From Microglena sp. YARC (taxonomy: Eukaryota; Chlorophyta; Chlorophyceae; Chlamydomonadales; Chlamydomonadaceae), in NCBI GenBank assembly GCA_022414725.1, contig CM039462.1:182156800-182220799 (forward strand): a DNA stretch of 64,000 bases, given 5' to 3'. The notes under the pieces were generated by a model. That model ran no database searches and was not told the DNA's origin. It saw nothing but the letters and a program-made list of their open reading frames with translations. Below, one piece after another: positions 26,840 through 37,839 of this stretch. Every line of letters begins with the position of its first letter. The stretch's first letter is position 1. Both the position numbers and the translations under genes were made by a program.

Positions 26840-28780
26840 CCCGGCAGTGTGACTTACTTGGATGTTCTAATTTTTAATTTTCATTTTTTTTAAATTTTCA
26901 ATTTTCAACCTCCATTCGACCAATTTCTCAGTTCCTATCGCATTGGTCAGCAGCCTACGGGCGGACCAATGAGAAAATGGAAACACATTAAGACTCTACT
27001 ACACCAGCGGTGGACCAGCGGTATTTTTAGTATATTTGTCTATTAGAACACACGCCCTTAGCCACCCTCTACTTCCCCCCTCCCATCCTTACAAGAACTC
27101 CATTTTTTGTTGGAGACCCCTTAAGTGGGGGCGGGAGCCCAGACTGGCAGACTTATCCCAACCTGACATCGCATTTTCTCCCAGGGCAAGCGGTTACATG
27201 CCTTGAGCTGGGAGGGTGGTGTGACTCGAGCTGAGTGGGTGATTAGTTGCATGCCTTGAACAGGTTTCTATCACAAATTGCTTGACGTCGAACTTCATAG
27301 GAACGTAGCACCCCCGAGTACCACCGTGGCTTCATCCTATCAATCATTGCTCATAGCAAGAGTGATCGTCGTCATCCGTTCTAGGAACAATATTGATTTT
27401 TACCGCCCCTCCATGGGTAGCGACTTCGGAACAACAGCCGTACTGCCGGATGCGCCAAATGGGTGCGCTAGGGAACCTAAGGGTTCGCCCTACAAATTGC
27501 ATTTGGACCGCACCAACTGACGTTTGCAAACGGCAGGCAGCTCGATAAACTCGCAAATACAGTCGCCTATTCTCCGACTCGAAGCAAATTTCAGACTTGT
27601 ATTTTCATTCACGCCACCTCATCTTCCAGGTAGATTTAAGTCAAACTGCGCCCCGAACCACTTGACGTTGGGATTCGACAGTCAAGTCATCCCGAAGGAG
27701 ACTGCCTAGTCACAGCCGGAGGGTGCACAGCCCCAGTTTATGAGGAAACGCGCAACTGTGTACTAAAGCGCGGCATACGAGACACACATTCCGCAAGAAC
27801 AGCCGAGAACAGCCACGAGGGCAGCAACAAGGTTTACGAGGGCAGCAACAAGGTTACACACACCGCACATCGCGCACAAAACACATTAGTAGCACACCGC
27901 ACATCGCACACAAAACAACCCTAGTTACCGCCCCCTCATGGTTACAGCGAGGCTACCCATCCCCATCCCCAGCCACCAGCGGATCCCTTGGTCCAATTGG
28001 TCCAATCCAACACAAGGGCGGTCACGCCCTTGTTTCGTGTTGTTCACGAACTACACCTTTCAGTCCCAATCGGCCTAGCGGCTCAGACCCGAGCTAGAGC
28101 AAAGCGGTTGTGCCTCATCTCGTTTAGACCCACACTGCCTCGACAAAAAGGCGATTTTAATGCTCTCAGGACCGAGCTTGTTCCATCGTAGCAGACGGAG
28201 GCCTGTTCTCATCTACCATAGTAGAAGAAGGCAGACCAACAAGGTCCAAGACACGCCCCCTCCACTAGGGTTGTTAAGGAGGACCCCCAGCGCTGCTGCC
28301 TGAGACACAACCAATCACTGATTTTTTTAGGCACGATTAATCGTTTTTTGCACGATTTTAATGTTATTTGAGAATTGGTCCATCGTTTTCTCAGGTCTGG
28401 TTAATGTTTTCGAATTCTGAAACGTTGGGTGAAGCATCGTGCATGCACGATACTTAATGTTTCCGACCGACTGATGGCTTGGGTGAGGCATCGCGCCGCA
28501 CGCTTTTTAATGTTTCAGACGTCGCAGACGGTTGGCTCGGGCATCTTGCAGCTACTTCGTTGGCATCGGTTTGGAATTGGTTGGCCTTGGCACAGGCTGA
28601 CAGTCCTTGACACGTCAGGTTCGTTAGGTCCACACGGCTCCACAGCAACTGTGGACTGCACACGCCACTCACCGTTCAAACGAAAGTAACGGCCTGTGGT
28701 TTCAGGTCTGTTCCGCGTCGAAGAACTGCTGCGGTAATTGTTTTGAGCTACAAACGCTTTGACCCGATTGATGGAGCAAG
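26840..28780. other. No identified gene
   Basis: Short ORFs only (up to ~86 codons). A repeated motif, CACGAT followed by TTAATGTTTC, occurs at 28335-28460, 28505 and again at 29080-29195. Small direct repeats CGAGGGCAGCAACAAGGTT (27816) and CACCGCACATCGC (27860, 27895) are present. Confidence 0.4.
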
Positions 28781-28784
28781 CTGA

Positions 28785-29003
28785 ATGGTCCCGAATAAGG
28801 ATAAAGCCAAGGGCAAGGTAGGCCGCAAGCCTACTGCTCTAACGAACAAGCCTCCTCCCGGGAGATGGAAGACCATCACAGGCTTCGTCATGGTCGTGGA
28901 GCCCACTCGCCTAGGTCGCCCAGTAGAGCGGTGCTCTCTTCCCCCGCCCCCGCCGGAAGCTGTTATCGATTTGACATCTGCAACTGAAACTCTGGGTACG
29001 TAG
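28785..29003 (+). CDS. Small basic ORF with SUMO-interaction-like VIDLT motif (uncertain)
   Basis: 72 codons: MVPNKDKAKGKVGRKPTALT, a PPPGRWK segment, then VERCSLPPPPPEAVIDLTSA. It has an AT-hook-like GRKP and a VIDLT motif such as seen in SUMO-interacting segments. It ends at TAG within GTACGTAG, which could instead be a donor site, making this a first exon. No family is recognised. It may belong to a decayed transposon or to a real gene whose other exons I cannot see. Confidence 0.25.
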   Translation: MVPNKDKAKGKVGRKPTALTNKPPPGRWKTITGFVMVVEPTRLGRPVERCSLPPPPPEAVIDLTSATETLGT

Positions 29004-29589
29004 ATTTTGGGCGACGGGTTGAGCCACGAGGTATGGACAAACGCTGAATGAGTGGCTCAAACCTTGTTTATAAGTGTGCACGATTATTTTGTTTATTCCT
29101 CGGCCCAGAATATAAGCAAAATCGCGCCGAGCGATTATTAATGTTTCCATCTCCTCAAACTCCAGACCTGGGAATCGTGCAGCACGATTATTTAAGTTAG
29201 TGACCAAATCCTTAAAAAAATCACTGCAACCAATTGTATAGCCTGCGTCCTGGGACGGATGTGTGGAGGGTCTGGTCAACGGACCCTCCACACATTGCGG
29301 CATGGGACAATGTTCAACGTTGTGTCTACGACGGAGGAAACAGCGTCCCGAACATCCCTGCCCTCCGCACTCCTAGCGGCGGTCTTCCTGCAGTCAACAT
29401 CTAGCTGTGGTGCTGATCTACATGGCACTTCTCACAACCTTGTTACTGTCCCGGGTCTTGACGATATACGCTGATCCGCTGCCTCGGAGCAAGGGGAAAT
29501 AAATGGAAAAGTGGTAACAAAATCATTTTTTCGCGTTTATATTTTCCTTGGTATTGTTCCTTACTTTACTTTTACTCTAAGTCACACAC

Positions 29590-29835
29590 AGCTGAACAAT
29601 TGGGTCGCCTGCATGTTATCAGCTTGGGAATAGTCTGGTAGTTGGCTACTTGTCTTTCTCATTTGGATTGGGCCAGGAGGCCACAAATTGCGCTAATTTT
29701 TGACCAGCTTATCTAGATCTCACTAAACTGGAACCCCATGTGCCTAACACCGGCCCCGGTTCAAATATAGCCAACACATTTGGGTCACCTGCATGTTATT
29801 AGCTTGGGAATATTCTAGTACGGTAGTTGTCTAAC
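29590..29835. repeat. ~178-bp spaced direct duplication
   Basis: TGGGTCGCCTGCATGTTATC with AGCTTGGGAATAGTCTGGTA recurs about 178 bp later with a few changes. Confidence 0.65.
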
Positions 29836-30948
29836 AAATCGCAAGAGAGGTACACTGCGTTCAAGGACGACGACGAGTTGATGGCGTGGCGCCACGTTCA
29901 GGCCTAGGCCGTACACGCTCTCACGAAGCCATGCCACCCGGTGTCATATTTTTGTTGGGCTCCGTAGGCGTAGATGGCAGCAGGCAGCAGGGACGAGCAG
30001 GGATGGCAGTCTCCTTCAGTCTGCCACGTCCAACTAGGGCTTGTCGGAATGGTTTGAAACCCAAGCTAAGCCGCCGATGGGTTCTCTACAAGTTCAACTC
30101 GATCGCTGGTTGTGTATACAACTCACAGATGATTCGTTCTCCTCACGATGGTGACGACGCTTGCGCCCTGTGCAACTCACGGCACAGCTCCGATCAGCCG
30201 CCTCGGAGTCATTCCGACTGAATTTCGACCCTGAATTCTAATCACTTCACTCTCGCTTGAAGGTGCCGTTGCATTCTTGCCATCGCTCTCTGATCCAGCA
30301 GGATGTGGCATCTGGGAATTTTGAAGTACCCTGGCAACGCTCCAAGACTCGTGATGCCCCGCAATGGCTCTACCAACCTCATTCCGATTCCGTGTCACAC
30401 CTCGCATACTGTCTCGATCAAGATGTCGCCTCACTGTGCCATCTCTTCGCAGCGCCGATTATACGTAGGTGAGTTGATCGAGTCTTCATAGCTTGTGCCA
30501 GACTCCTGCTCCTGTTAACACGGGCACCATTAATCTAGGTTATGCTTGCTTCAATCCTTTCGCTTCCAGATAGCGATTACTTGCTGTCCCAAATCGCGGA
30601 TCCCTTCTTACGTGTGACTTATCTTATTACCCTTATCCTTTCCCCTCTTCTGTCCCAATAGGCTCTGCCTCCTGCTGATTGATTCCAGGCCAAATGTCGA
30701 GCTTCTCACGAGCTGCTGACAGCCTGTCCCTGCAAAAGGCTCATGCACCTGAGATATGTGAAGTGGCTTTGGAGCTCCCCGATCTGGTAAGTAACCACCC
30801 CTGGTACCTCCCTGCACCTGCTGTTATGCATGCCGATCCGCACGACCTTTGCCAGTCTTCATTGAAGCATTGCCTTACTGCACCCATCTTGCCCATGCAA
30901 GCAACCCCTTTCCCCCATGTCCCTGCAATCTGAGGCATTCACTCTGTT

Positions 30949-31050
30949 GAGCATTGATGATTTAATGGGTCTCGTTCGTCGTATAAGGCGAGGTTTCACC
31001 GAACCACCCCTTGAGGGCAAAGCCATGCCGACCACTCATAACCTGAGCTC
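30949..31050 (+). ncRNA. C/D-box snoRNA candidate A, copy 1
   Basis: Terminal stem GAGC/GCTC, C box TTGATGA (30954-30960), D box CTGA (31043-31046). The interior, including GGGTCTCGTTCGTCG and CCACCCCTTGAGGGC, is nearly identical in three cassettes. Confidence 0.75.
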
Positions 31051-31124
31051 ATGACTGCTGTAGCTGCATATCTTGCCATACCTTAATCACTTTAGAATAT
31101 TGTCTTTCTGTTGCTGATCTATCC

Positions 31125-31252
31125 TTGGGCTGATGATGAAGATTCCAACCGGGCAGTTTCTCAAAACATTCGCAGGCCCAACTAGAGTTCTCGCCCTGCC
31201 GGGCTTGAGAGCTGATGCGGCATTACCTTCCTTGGATGTCTGAGGCCTCAAA
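31125..31252 (+). ncRNA. U14: U14 snoRNA (SNORD14 / snR128), copy 1
   Basis: The C box GCTGATGAT at 31129 and the D box TCTGA (31239-31243) are closed by a TTGGGC stem. Two conserved U14 elements are present: domain A ACATTCGCAG, and domain B ACCTTCCTTGGATGTCTGA directly before the D box. U14 pairs with 18S rRNA during processing and guides one 2'-O-methylation. The variable middle contains a GCCCTGCCGGGC hairpin. Confidence 0.9.
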
Positions 31253-31394
31253 CTTGTCTCAAATCATGTAGTGCATGTGATACTTTCTGATACAATCCAT
31301 GCTGGCAGTACCTAGTTTCTACATCCACAGTATTTCCCTGGCCTGCTCACCCACCCACACGCCCATCACTCCCTGCCAAGATGAGTTATTTGGA

Positions 31395-31470
31395 GATGAA
31401 TGATTAGTATTGTCCGTACCATCAGATTTCCTGATGACAACACATCCATTAAACCTGAAAATTTCTCATC
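31395..31470 (+). ncRNA. C/D-like snoRNA candidate C, copy 1
   Basis: Stem GATGA/TCATC, a weak C box (ATGATTA), an internal TGATGAC that could be C', and D box CTGA (31454-31457). It is conserved in all cassettes, but the C box is imperfect. Confidence 0.45.
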
Positions 31471-31588
31471 TGTGACTGCATATGCATCATGTATCAAAAC
31501 CGCGTCCCTCTGGCAATGTCAATTCTGTGCATCCCATTTACCCTAATGCATCTCACAATCTTTCTCCTTTCTCTGTTCTGACATTCTC

Positions 31589-31674
31589 GAGCTGTGATGA
31601 TTTGATATTTTATATGTCGTACGGCAAGTTTACTAGCCCTGCCGACCATTTTTCACCACCCACTGTCTGAGCTC
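31589..31674 (+). ncRNA. C/D-box snoRNA candidate D, copy 1
   Basis: Stem GAGC/GCTC, perfect C box GTGATGA (31594-31600), D box CTGA (31667-31670), and conserved interior CCCTGCCGACCATTTTTCAC. Confidence 0.75.
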
Positions 31675-31867
31675 CAGAACGATGCACCTCAAGCTGCATC
31701 CACAAAACCAAGTATGGTGTAACGGAAGTTCCAGTCACTCCATTTATGTGCATGACATAAAATCGCACGTAAACAAAGTGTAGCATAATTACACATGCAC
31801 ATTACACCACTGTTGATTCTTGCCTACACCACTGTTGATTCATGCCAAGTGCATTAGTTATTTTTAC

Positions 31868-32115
31868 GGGTGGGTGTAGGGTAGATGCCTAACCCGCATC
31901 CCTGAAACCATTTATATGGAGCGCTCTTCCATGTGAGCGTATGGTCCTACAGAAACACCCCAGATTGACTGCAGATATCATGGTTGTAGGCGGTCGGGTT
32001 GATGCCCTCGGGTGTCCTCGGCTGTCTCCCTAGTATCACCGTGGCAAATGCTGATTCCATCTCCCTGGGGAGCCGGGTCCCGGCAGGTACCCTTTGGGTT
32101 CTACCCAGCACATGA
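31868..32115 (+). ncRNA. ~248-nt structured RNA, H/ACA-like, copy 1
   Basis: A 5' hairpin closed by TGTAGG/CCTACA is followed by an AGAAACA hinge, a GC-rich 3' part with GGAGCCGGGTCCCGGC, and a final ACA three bases from the inferred end (GCACATGA). The three copies differ at only a few positions, far fewer than the flanks. It may be an H/ACA snoRNA with an extra hairpin. The hinge is not a perfect ANANNA box, so the class is tentative. Confidence 0.5.
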
Positions 32116-32601
32116 CAACCCCCCTAACCATATCCTCTGTATTTGTTTATGCATGGGACCCTGCTACCTGGATGCGCCAGCACTGGTCAGCTGCGGTGAC
32201 GTGAACCTTAACTTATTACCCAACAAAACACTGAGCATCAAACTTCATTCTCCAATGCAGGTCTTCAGCGACGACTGATTGCCTGATGACTTGTACTGAA
32301 GTGCTTGACTTCACCTCACGCGGTGTACTTGAAGTGCATTGAATTCACCTCACGTGGTGACGATGTGGTTTCATTCTCAGCTATCGTCATAGTTCAAGAG
32401 GTACACCTTGGTTACCCTGATGTTTGATACACACTTGCCTCGTCTCTGTTTTTATAGAGCATAATATTTTGGATGGTGGGCATGATATGGGTCCCTATTG
32501 CTCGCTCAACTTGAGCCCGAGTACGAATATGCAACCCCTCGTCTCCCAGCTTCCCAAACCCTTACTGCCCTGGCCCTGCTGTTTAAGGCATTCACTCTGT
32601 T

Positions 32602-32703
32602 GAGCATTGATGATTTAATGGGTCTCGTTCGTCGTATTAGGCGAGGTTTTACCGAACCACCCCTTGAGGGCAAAGCCATGCCGACCACTCATAACCTGAG
32701 CTT
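32602..32703 (+). ncRNA. C/D-box snoRNA candidate A, copy 2
   Basis: Same boxes as copy 1; the 3' half of the stem is GCTT instead of GCTC, a weaker pair. Confidence 0.7.
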
Positions 32704-32777
32704 GTAAAGGCTGTAGCTGCACATCTTGCCTTGCTTTTATCTGTCTAGAACATCGTTTTTCTGTTGCTGTACTTTCC

Positions 32778-32903
32778 TTGGGCTGATGATGAAGATTCCA
32801 ACCGGGCAGTTTCTCAAAACATTCGCAGGCCCAACTAGAGTTCTCGCCCTGCCGGGCTTGAGAGCTGATGCGGCATTACCTTCCTTGGATGTCTGAGGCC
32901 CAA
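32778..32903 (+). ncRNA. U14: U14 snoRNA, copy 2
   Basis: Both U14 domains are intact, and the terminal stem TTGGGC/GCCCAA is perfect here. Confidence 0.9.
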
Positions 32904-33059
32904 ACTTGTCACAAATCATGTAGTGCATGTGATACTTCCTGATACGTTCCGTGCTGGCAGTACCTGCACATGCAAATCTCCCCTTTGCATCCACATTGTA
33001 TTTCCCTGCTCTCTCACCTCCAGCCATCAGTCACTCCCTGCCAAGATGAGGTATGAGGA

Positions 33060-33134
33060 GATGAATGATTAGTATTGTCCGTACCATCAGATTTCCTGTT
33101 GACAACATATCCACTAAACCTTAAATTCCTCATC
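33060..33134 (+). ncRNA. C/D-like snoRNA candidate C, copy 2 (D box lost)
   Basis: The D-box position reads CCTTAAA instead of CCTGAAA, and the internal TGATGAC is TGTTGAC. It is probably non-functional. Confidence 0.4.
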
Positions 33135-33252
33135 TGTAGCTTCCTATGCATCCAAACACAACAGAGCCTTGTTCCTCCTAGTGTCAATCGTGCATCCTTT
33201 TATCCTCTTATGCATTTTCATAAACTTTCATCTACTCTGTCTTGACATTCTT

Positions 33253-33334
33253 GAGCAGTGATGATTTGATATACTATGTCGTATAGCGAGTTTACTAGCC
33301 CTGCCGACCATTTTTCACCACCCACTGTCAGCTC
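33253..33334 (+). ncRNA. C/D-box snoRNA candidate D, copy 2 (D box damaged)
   Basis: The C box GTGATGA is intact, but ACTGTCTGAGCTC has become ACTGTCAGCTC, removing the CTGA beside the stem. Confidence 0.5.
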
Positions 33335-33467
33335 CTGAATGATGCACTGCATGCAGCATTCTCTGGTTAATGTAAATGACATGTAAATATATACCTGAAT
33401 TCTCAACAGAGTGCACCATAAGCACACCTTCGATTCATGACACATGGCATTTTATTTTCTTATTGTA

Positions 33468-33716
33468 CGGGTGGGTGGAGGGTAGATGCCTAACCCGCAT
33501 CCCTGAAACCATTTATGTGGAGCGCTCTTCCATGTGAGCGTATGGTCCTACAGAAACACCCCAGATTGACTGCAGATATCATGGTTGTAGGCGGTCGGGT
33601 TGATGCCCTCGGGTGTCCTCGGCTGTCTCCCTAGTATCACCGCGGCAAATGCTGATTCCATCTCCCTGGGGAGCCGGGTCCCGGCAGTTACCCTTTGGGT
33701 TCTACCCAGCACATGA
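33468..33716 (+). ncRNA. ~248-nt structured RNA, copy 2
   Basis: Nearly identical to copy 1 over its full length, with the same ACATGA end. Confidence 0.5.
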
Positions 33717-34243
33717 CAACCCCCCTTCCTACATATATACTTATATGCATTTGTTTCTCTTTATTTGCTGATTCATTTGTTGGTGTTGCGATCCACTTAT
33801 CATGTATTTGCTAATTCATGTGTTTGTTGTTGCAATCCCTCTGGACCCTTATCGACGAACAGGACATTGAGCAATGAATTCCCTTCTGCATGTAGGTCTG
33901 CTGCCTCAACTGACTACTTGGTGAAGAGGCTAGAGACAGTTCCCAAATGTACTGACTAGACCTCAGATGGTTGCTTGGCGCTGGTTGTGGTTCATTCTCA
34001 GCTGACTTCATTCCAGCTCTCATCCTTGTCAGTTCTAAGGTACCTAACTTGTTTTAATAATTGGAACACACTTCGCTGAGTTTGTTTGATATTGTGTATC
34101 ATCTTGGATTGTGGGCATGATATGGGTGTTAATAGTCTCGTGTCGACTAAATTATAACATAAGTTAGAATATGTGTTCCCTCGTTCCCACCTCCCTAAAC
34201 CTGAAGCTGCACTATTCCTGCATGCTTGAGGCTTTCACTCAGT

Positions 34244-34346
34244 TGAGCAGTGATGATTTAATGGGTCTCGTTCGTCGTATAAGGCGAGGTTTTACCGAAC
34301 CACCCCTTGAGGGCAAAGCCATGCCGACCACTCATAACCTGAGCTC
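34244..34346 (+). ncRNA. C/D-box snoRNA candidate A, copy 3
   Basis: Stem GAGC/GCTC, C box GTGATGA, D box CTGA (34339-34342). Confidence 0.75.
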
Positions 34347-34426
34347 ATGAAGGCTGTAGCTGCACATCTTGCCTTACCTCCACCTTAATCACTCTAGAAC
34401 ATCGTTTTTCTGTTGCTGATCTATCC

Positions 34427-34552
34427 TTGGGCTGATGATGAAGATTCCAACCGGGCAGTTTCTCAAAACATTCGCAGGCCCAACTAGAGTTCTCGCCCTG
34501 CCGGGCTTGAGAGCTGATGCGGCTTTACCTTCCTTGGATGTCTGAGGCCCTA
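34427..34552 (+). ncRNA. U14: U14 snoRNA, copy 3
   Basis: C box, D box and both 18S-pairing domains are intact. Confidence 0.9.
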
Positions 34553-34700
34553 AACTTGTCACAAATCATGTAGTGTTAGTCAAATTCTCGCTTGCCATAC
34601 CTGCGCATGCATGTTTCCCCATTGCATCATCATTGTCTTTCCTAGACCTGTTAGCCACCCACAGTCACCCATTGCTCCCTGCCAAGATGAGGTATTTAAA

Positions 34701-34775
34701 GATGAATGATTAGTATTGTCCGTACCATCAGATTTCCTGATGACAACATATCCATAAACCTGAAAAATCCTCATC
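34701..34775 (+). ncRNA. C/D-like snoRNA candidate C, copy 3
   Basis: Stem GATGA/TCATC, internal TGATGAC, D box CTGA. Confidence 0.45.
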
Positions 34776-34925
34776 TATGTCTACATAGATGCATTCAAAT
34801 GCAACAGCATCCTTCTCTGCCTGGTATGTGGACCCTGAACTCTTGAACCCTTAACACTTAATCCGAGCATCCCCCTGCATTTCACCTAACCCCTTTTCCT
34901 TCTCTGTCAGCTTTGTTTTATTCTT

Positions 34926-35011
34926 GAGCAGTGATGATTTGATTTATTATTTGTCGTATGGCGAGTTTACTAGCCCTGCCGACCATTTTTCACCACCCAC
35001 TGTCTGAGCTC
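34926..35011 (+). ncRNA. C/D-box snoRNA candidate D, copy 3
   Basis: Stem GAGC/GCTC, C box GTGATGA, D box CTGA (35004-35007). Confidence 0.75.
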
Positions 35012-35136
35012 CTGAATGAAGCACAGCATGTTGCATCCACCAGCGAACGAAATACATACCTGAAATCGTGTATTAGCATGCAAACACTGTACATGCACAT
35101 CACCTCATGATATTGCATGTAATTGTACAAATTACA

Positions 35137-35384
35137 CGGGTGGGTGTAGGGTAGATGCCTAACCCGCATCCCTGAGACCATTTATGTGGAGCGCTCTCCA
35201 TGTGAGTGTATGGTCCTACAGAAACACCCCAGATTGACTGCAGATATCATGGTTGTAGGCGGTCGGGTAGATGCCCTCGGGTGTCCTCGGCTGTCTCCCT
35301 AGTATCACTGCGGCAAATGCTGATTCCATCTCCCTGGGAAGCCGGGTCCCGGCAGTTACCCTTTGGGTTTTACCCAGCACATGA
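35137..35384 (+). ncRNA. ~248-nt structured RNA, copy 3
   Basis: Conserved as in the other cassettes. A short TGTAA motif (35404) follows, a pentamer that volvocine algae use as poly(A) signal. Confidence 0.5.
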
Positions 35385-35669
35385 CATTTTACACACTATT
35401 TATCATAGCGTGTAAATAAATCTTTATTCCTGTGTCATTTTGATGCAGTTGACTTCCTTCCCAATAACTTAGTTTGTTGCCTAATGAAGAGTAGAACACA
35501 AGAGTTATGAATGCCCTTCTCCTATGCAGGCTCCAGCCTCAAACTGACTCCTGTGGATACTTTTTCAAATGAATTTACATGACCTCGGATGCCAGCTTGA
35601 TGGTGGATGCTGGATCTCAATGTTGTGTGGATAAGACTTTGTTCTCAGCTCGGCAAATTAAGATGAAAT

Positions 35670-36540
35670 CAATATTTAGTATACACTAGCCTTCTCTGTA
35701 TCGGTCGCTTTTATTTGCACTAGTATGGGTACGTGATCCTGCTGTTTCGTTCCCAGTCAATTGTAACATGATTTCGAATATAGAGTCCCCCTCTCAGCTC
35801 TACAATCTCGGCCGACAAACGTTCTCTTTGCGTTCCGTTTCCATATTGAGATTAGTACGTACAACATCAGGTACTTCATGAGAAACCAGGAGCGTATGCC
35901 CGTGACACCCACCTATTTAGACTGCGTCTCGAGATGCACCCATTGCATAGCCTGATCTTGGTTGCCGTACCCTGAGACGCAATCAGATTCTTAGCTTGCG
36001 TCTCATTCTCATTGCTTTCCCATTCCGTCCCATTGATGCTTAATTGCTTCACTGCGTCTCATTCCGTCTCACTGCATCTCATTGCCTGTTGAGTGTGCCT
36101 TTCATTCCTTGTCACTGCGTCACACAGCTTCCCGACAACAAATAAACGGAGTGTCGGATACAATACTTGTACGTAGTTAATTAAGCTCAATATTGTCAGG
36201 ACGAGTTTAAACGAAAACAAGCACTGATGAACTGGGGCCCCAACAAATCGTATTACTATATATATTAGTAGGATATGGCGATGCTCGAATCCTCGAATTC
36301 AACGTTATCTAATTTCTACTATTTTCGAAGTCTTAATTAGTTTTACAGTTAGTTACTATTAATAGTTCAAACCTTAGCAAAACACCAACCCCAGCCCCAC
36401 TTTTTTGTTTGTTTTTTACTAGCAATAATAAGACGCCTTGGACTTGGCAAAATGGCTTCAGCCAGCATTTTGGCTGCTCGCCGTCTGCGGCAAACAACTC
36501 AACCCCTGGAACTACACCACCTGGGATTTCACAAATGATA
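35670..36540. other. No identified gene
   Basis: It contains a loose CTGCGTCTCATTCC repeat at 35925-36125. No coding region is supported on either strand. Confidence 0.45.
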
Positions 36541-36544
36541 AACT

Positions 36545-36745
36545 GATTTTTTTCTCTACAGCTAAGAGCAGCAGCTTCTAGGCAGCTCCCTGAGCCAGCC
36601 ACTGGTCCAAGCCCCAAGATGTCAACATAATAGGAAATCTGGTTGTGCCAGCTTCAAGGTGCACTAGGTTGCATCAGGTTTGGCCAACTGACCAGCAAGG
36701 GGAGCTGCCTAGAAGCTGCTGCTCGCAAGCTGGAAATAAAAGCTA
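36545..36745. mobile_element. MITE family M, copy 1
   Basis: The terminal parts AGCAGCAGCTTCTAGGCAGC and GCTGCCTAGAAGCTGCTGCT are inverted repeats. The interior includes CCAGCCACTGG and GCCAGCTTCAAGGTGCACTA. Related copies are at 57770-57975 and 62405-62595. Confidence 0.75.
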
Positions 36746-37115
36746 TGATCAGCTGATCATGCCAGCAAGTTCAACTGATGATGCCAGAAAGTTCAACTGA
36801 TCATGCCAGAAACTTCAACTGATCACACCAGCAAGTTAAACTGATCATACCAGAAATTCAACTGATCATACCATAAATTCAACTGATCATACCAGCAAGT
36901 TCAACCGATCATACCAGAAATTCAACTGATCATACCAGACAGTTCAACTGATCATGCCAGCAAGGTCAACTGATCATACCAGAAGGCTCAACTGATCATA
37001 CCAGAAGGTTCAACTGATCATACCAGAAAGCTCAACTGATCATACCAGACAGTTCAACTGAGCATACCAGAAATTCAACTGATCATGCCAGAAAGTTCAG
37101 CTGATTATGCCAGAA
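36745..37115. repeat. ~21-bp minisatellite with TGATCA core
   Basis: About 17 units of TTCAACTGATCATACCAGAA. There are no spacers, so it is not a CRISPR array. Confidence 0.9.
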
Positions 37116-37483
37116 GTTCCCGGCAGTATCTCCAAGAGAAGCTCCACTGGGGTTGGCAGAGATCGACTGGTAACCTTAGCACAAAAACATGATGGCATGG
37201 CATATGTGAGGTGAGGTGTGGTAGTATAAGGGCAGTATACGGCAGTTCATTACATCGTCATAGGCAGGCCAGTATATTTTATTATATTTCTTGAAAGGGT
37301 TTTCATCTGGATGTTGACCAAAGACAACGACACTACACAACTTCTAGGATTGTCTTCCAACTAATTCACATATTAAAAAAAAACTTCGAGTCTAGGGCTG
37401 GCGTAGGGAAATCCACGATTTCAGGCGATCATCCATCTTGTAAAAAACGACCATTTCAGAAACAAACGAAGTCCTAAGTAAGG

Positions 37484-37600
37484 ATAATGCCTGGTGGGGC
37501 GTGGTATTAAGGGAACCCGTCGTACGTGGGTAGAGAACGGTCTACCACCTCAACTGGATAAGCTACCATCGCGGTTGACAGATCAGGGTGACCGTAGGGG
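37484..37600 (-). mobile_element. SINE family A, copy 2 (head missing)
   Basis: The minus strand matches the body of the copy at 1770, including the CACCAGGC end. The B box region is not preserved. Confidence 0.65.
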
Positions 37601-37609
37601 GAATACATA

Positions 37610-37835
37610 GTCCTAGACATCGCAACGACGCGGAAAATTGGCGGAGAGTGTTATCGGAGCGACAGGTGGCGAAGGAATCGAGCGGACCGAAGCCAGTTAG
37701 TTATGAGATGGTTGTTTGACGTGTCAGGCTTTGTCTCGAGGGGTCGGTCAGTCTGACGGACAATGGGGTGACCATGGGGGCTCCCACCCCCCAGAAGGGG
37801 GGGCTCCGCAAAAAAATGGTAACATTCGTGCAAGT
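37610..37835 (+). repeat. Dispersed repeat family G, copy 1
   Basis: CGCGGAAAATTGGCGGAG, a CTGACGTGTC-like motif, then GGGGGCTCC and AAGGGGGGGCTCCGC. It recurs at 43050-43265 and, inverted, at 54290-54520. Confidence 0.75.
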
Positions 37836-37839
37836 TCCC

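Larger units (their letters stand above)
30250..35670 (+). ncRNA. snoRNA host transcript with three tandem ~1.65-kb cassettes
   Basis: Three direct repeats (starting near 30940, 32590 and 34235) carry the same ordered RNAs: C/D candidate A, U14, C/D-like C, C/D candidate D, and a ~248-nt structured RNA. Only the RNA segments are strongly conserved; the DNA between them has drifted. Between cassettes lie AG...GT-bounded segments without a shared frame (32261-32400, 33896-34039, and about 35530-35661), as expected for exons of a non-coding host gene. Candidate first exons end at GTGAGT (30468) and GTAAGT (30787); the latter could code MSSFSRAADSLSLQKAHAPE. Intronic snoRNA clusters are known from plants and Chlamydomonas. 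The exon model is inferred. Confidence 0.6.

Noticed and set aside
36745..37115. Possible CRISPR array
   Set aside because: Units abut with no unique spacers, and the host is a eukaryotic nuclear genome.
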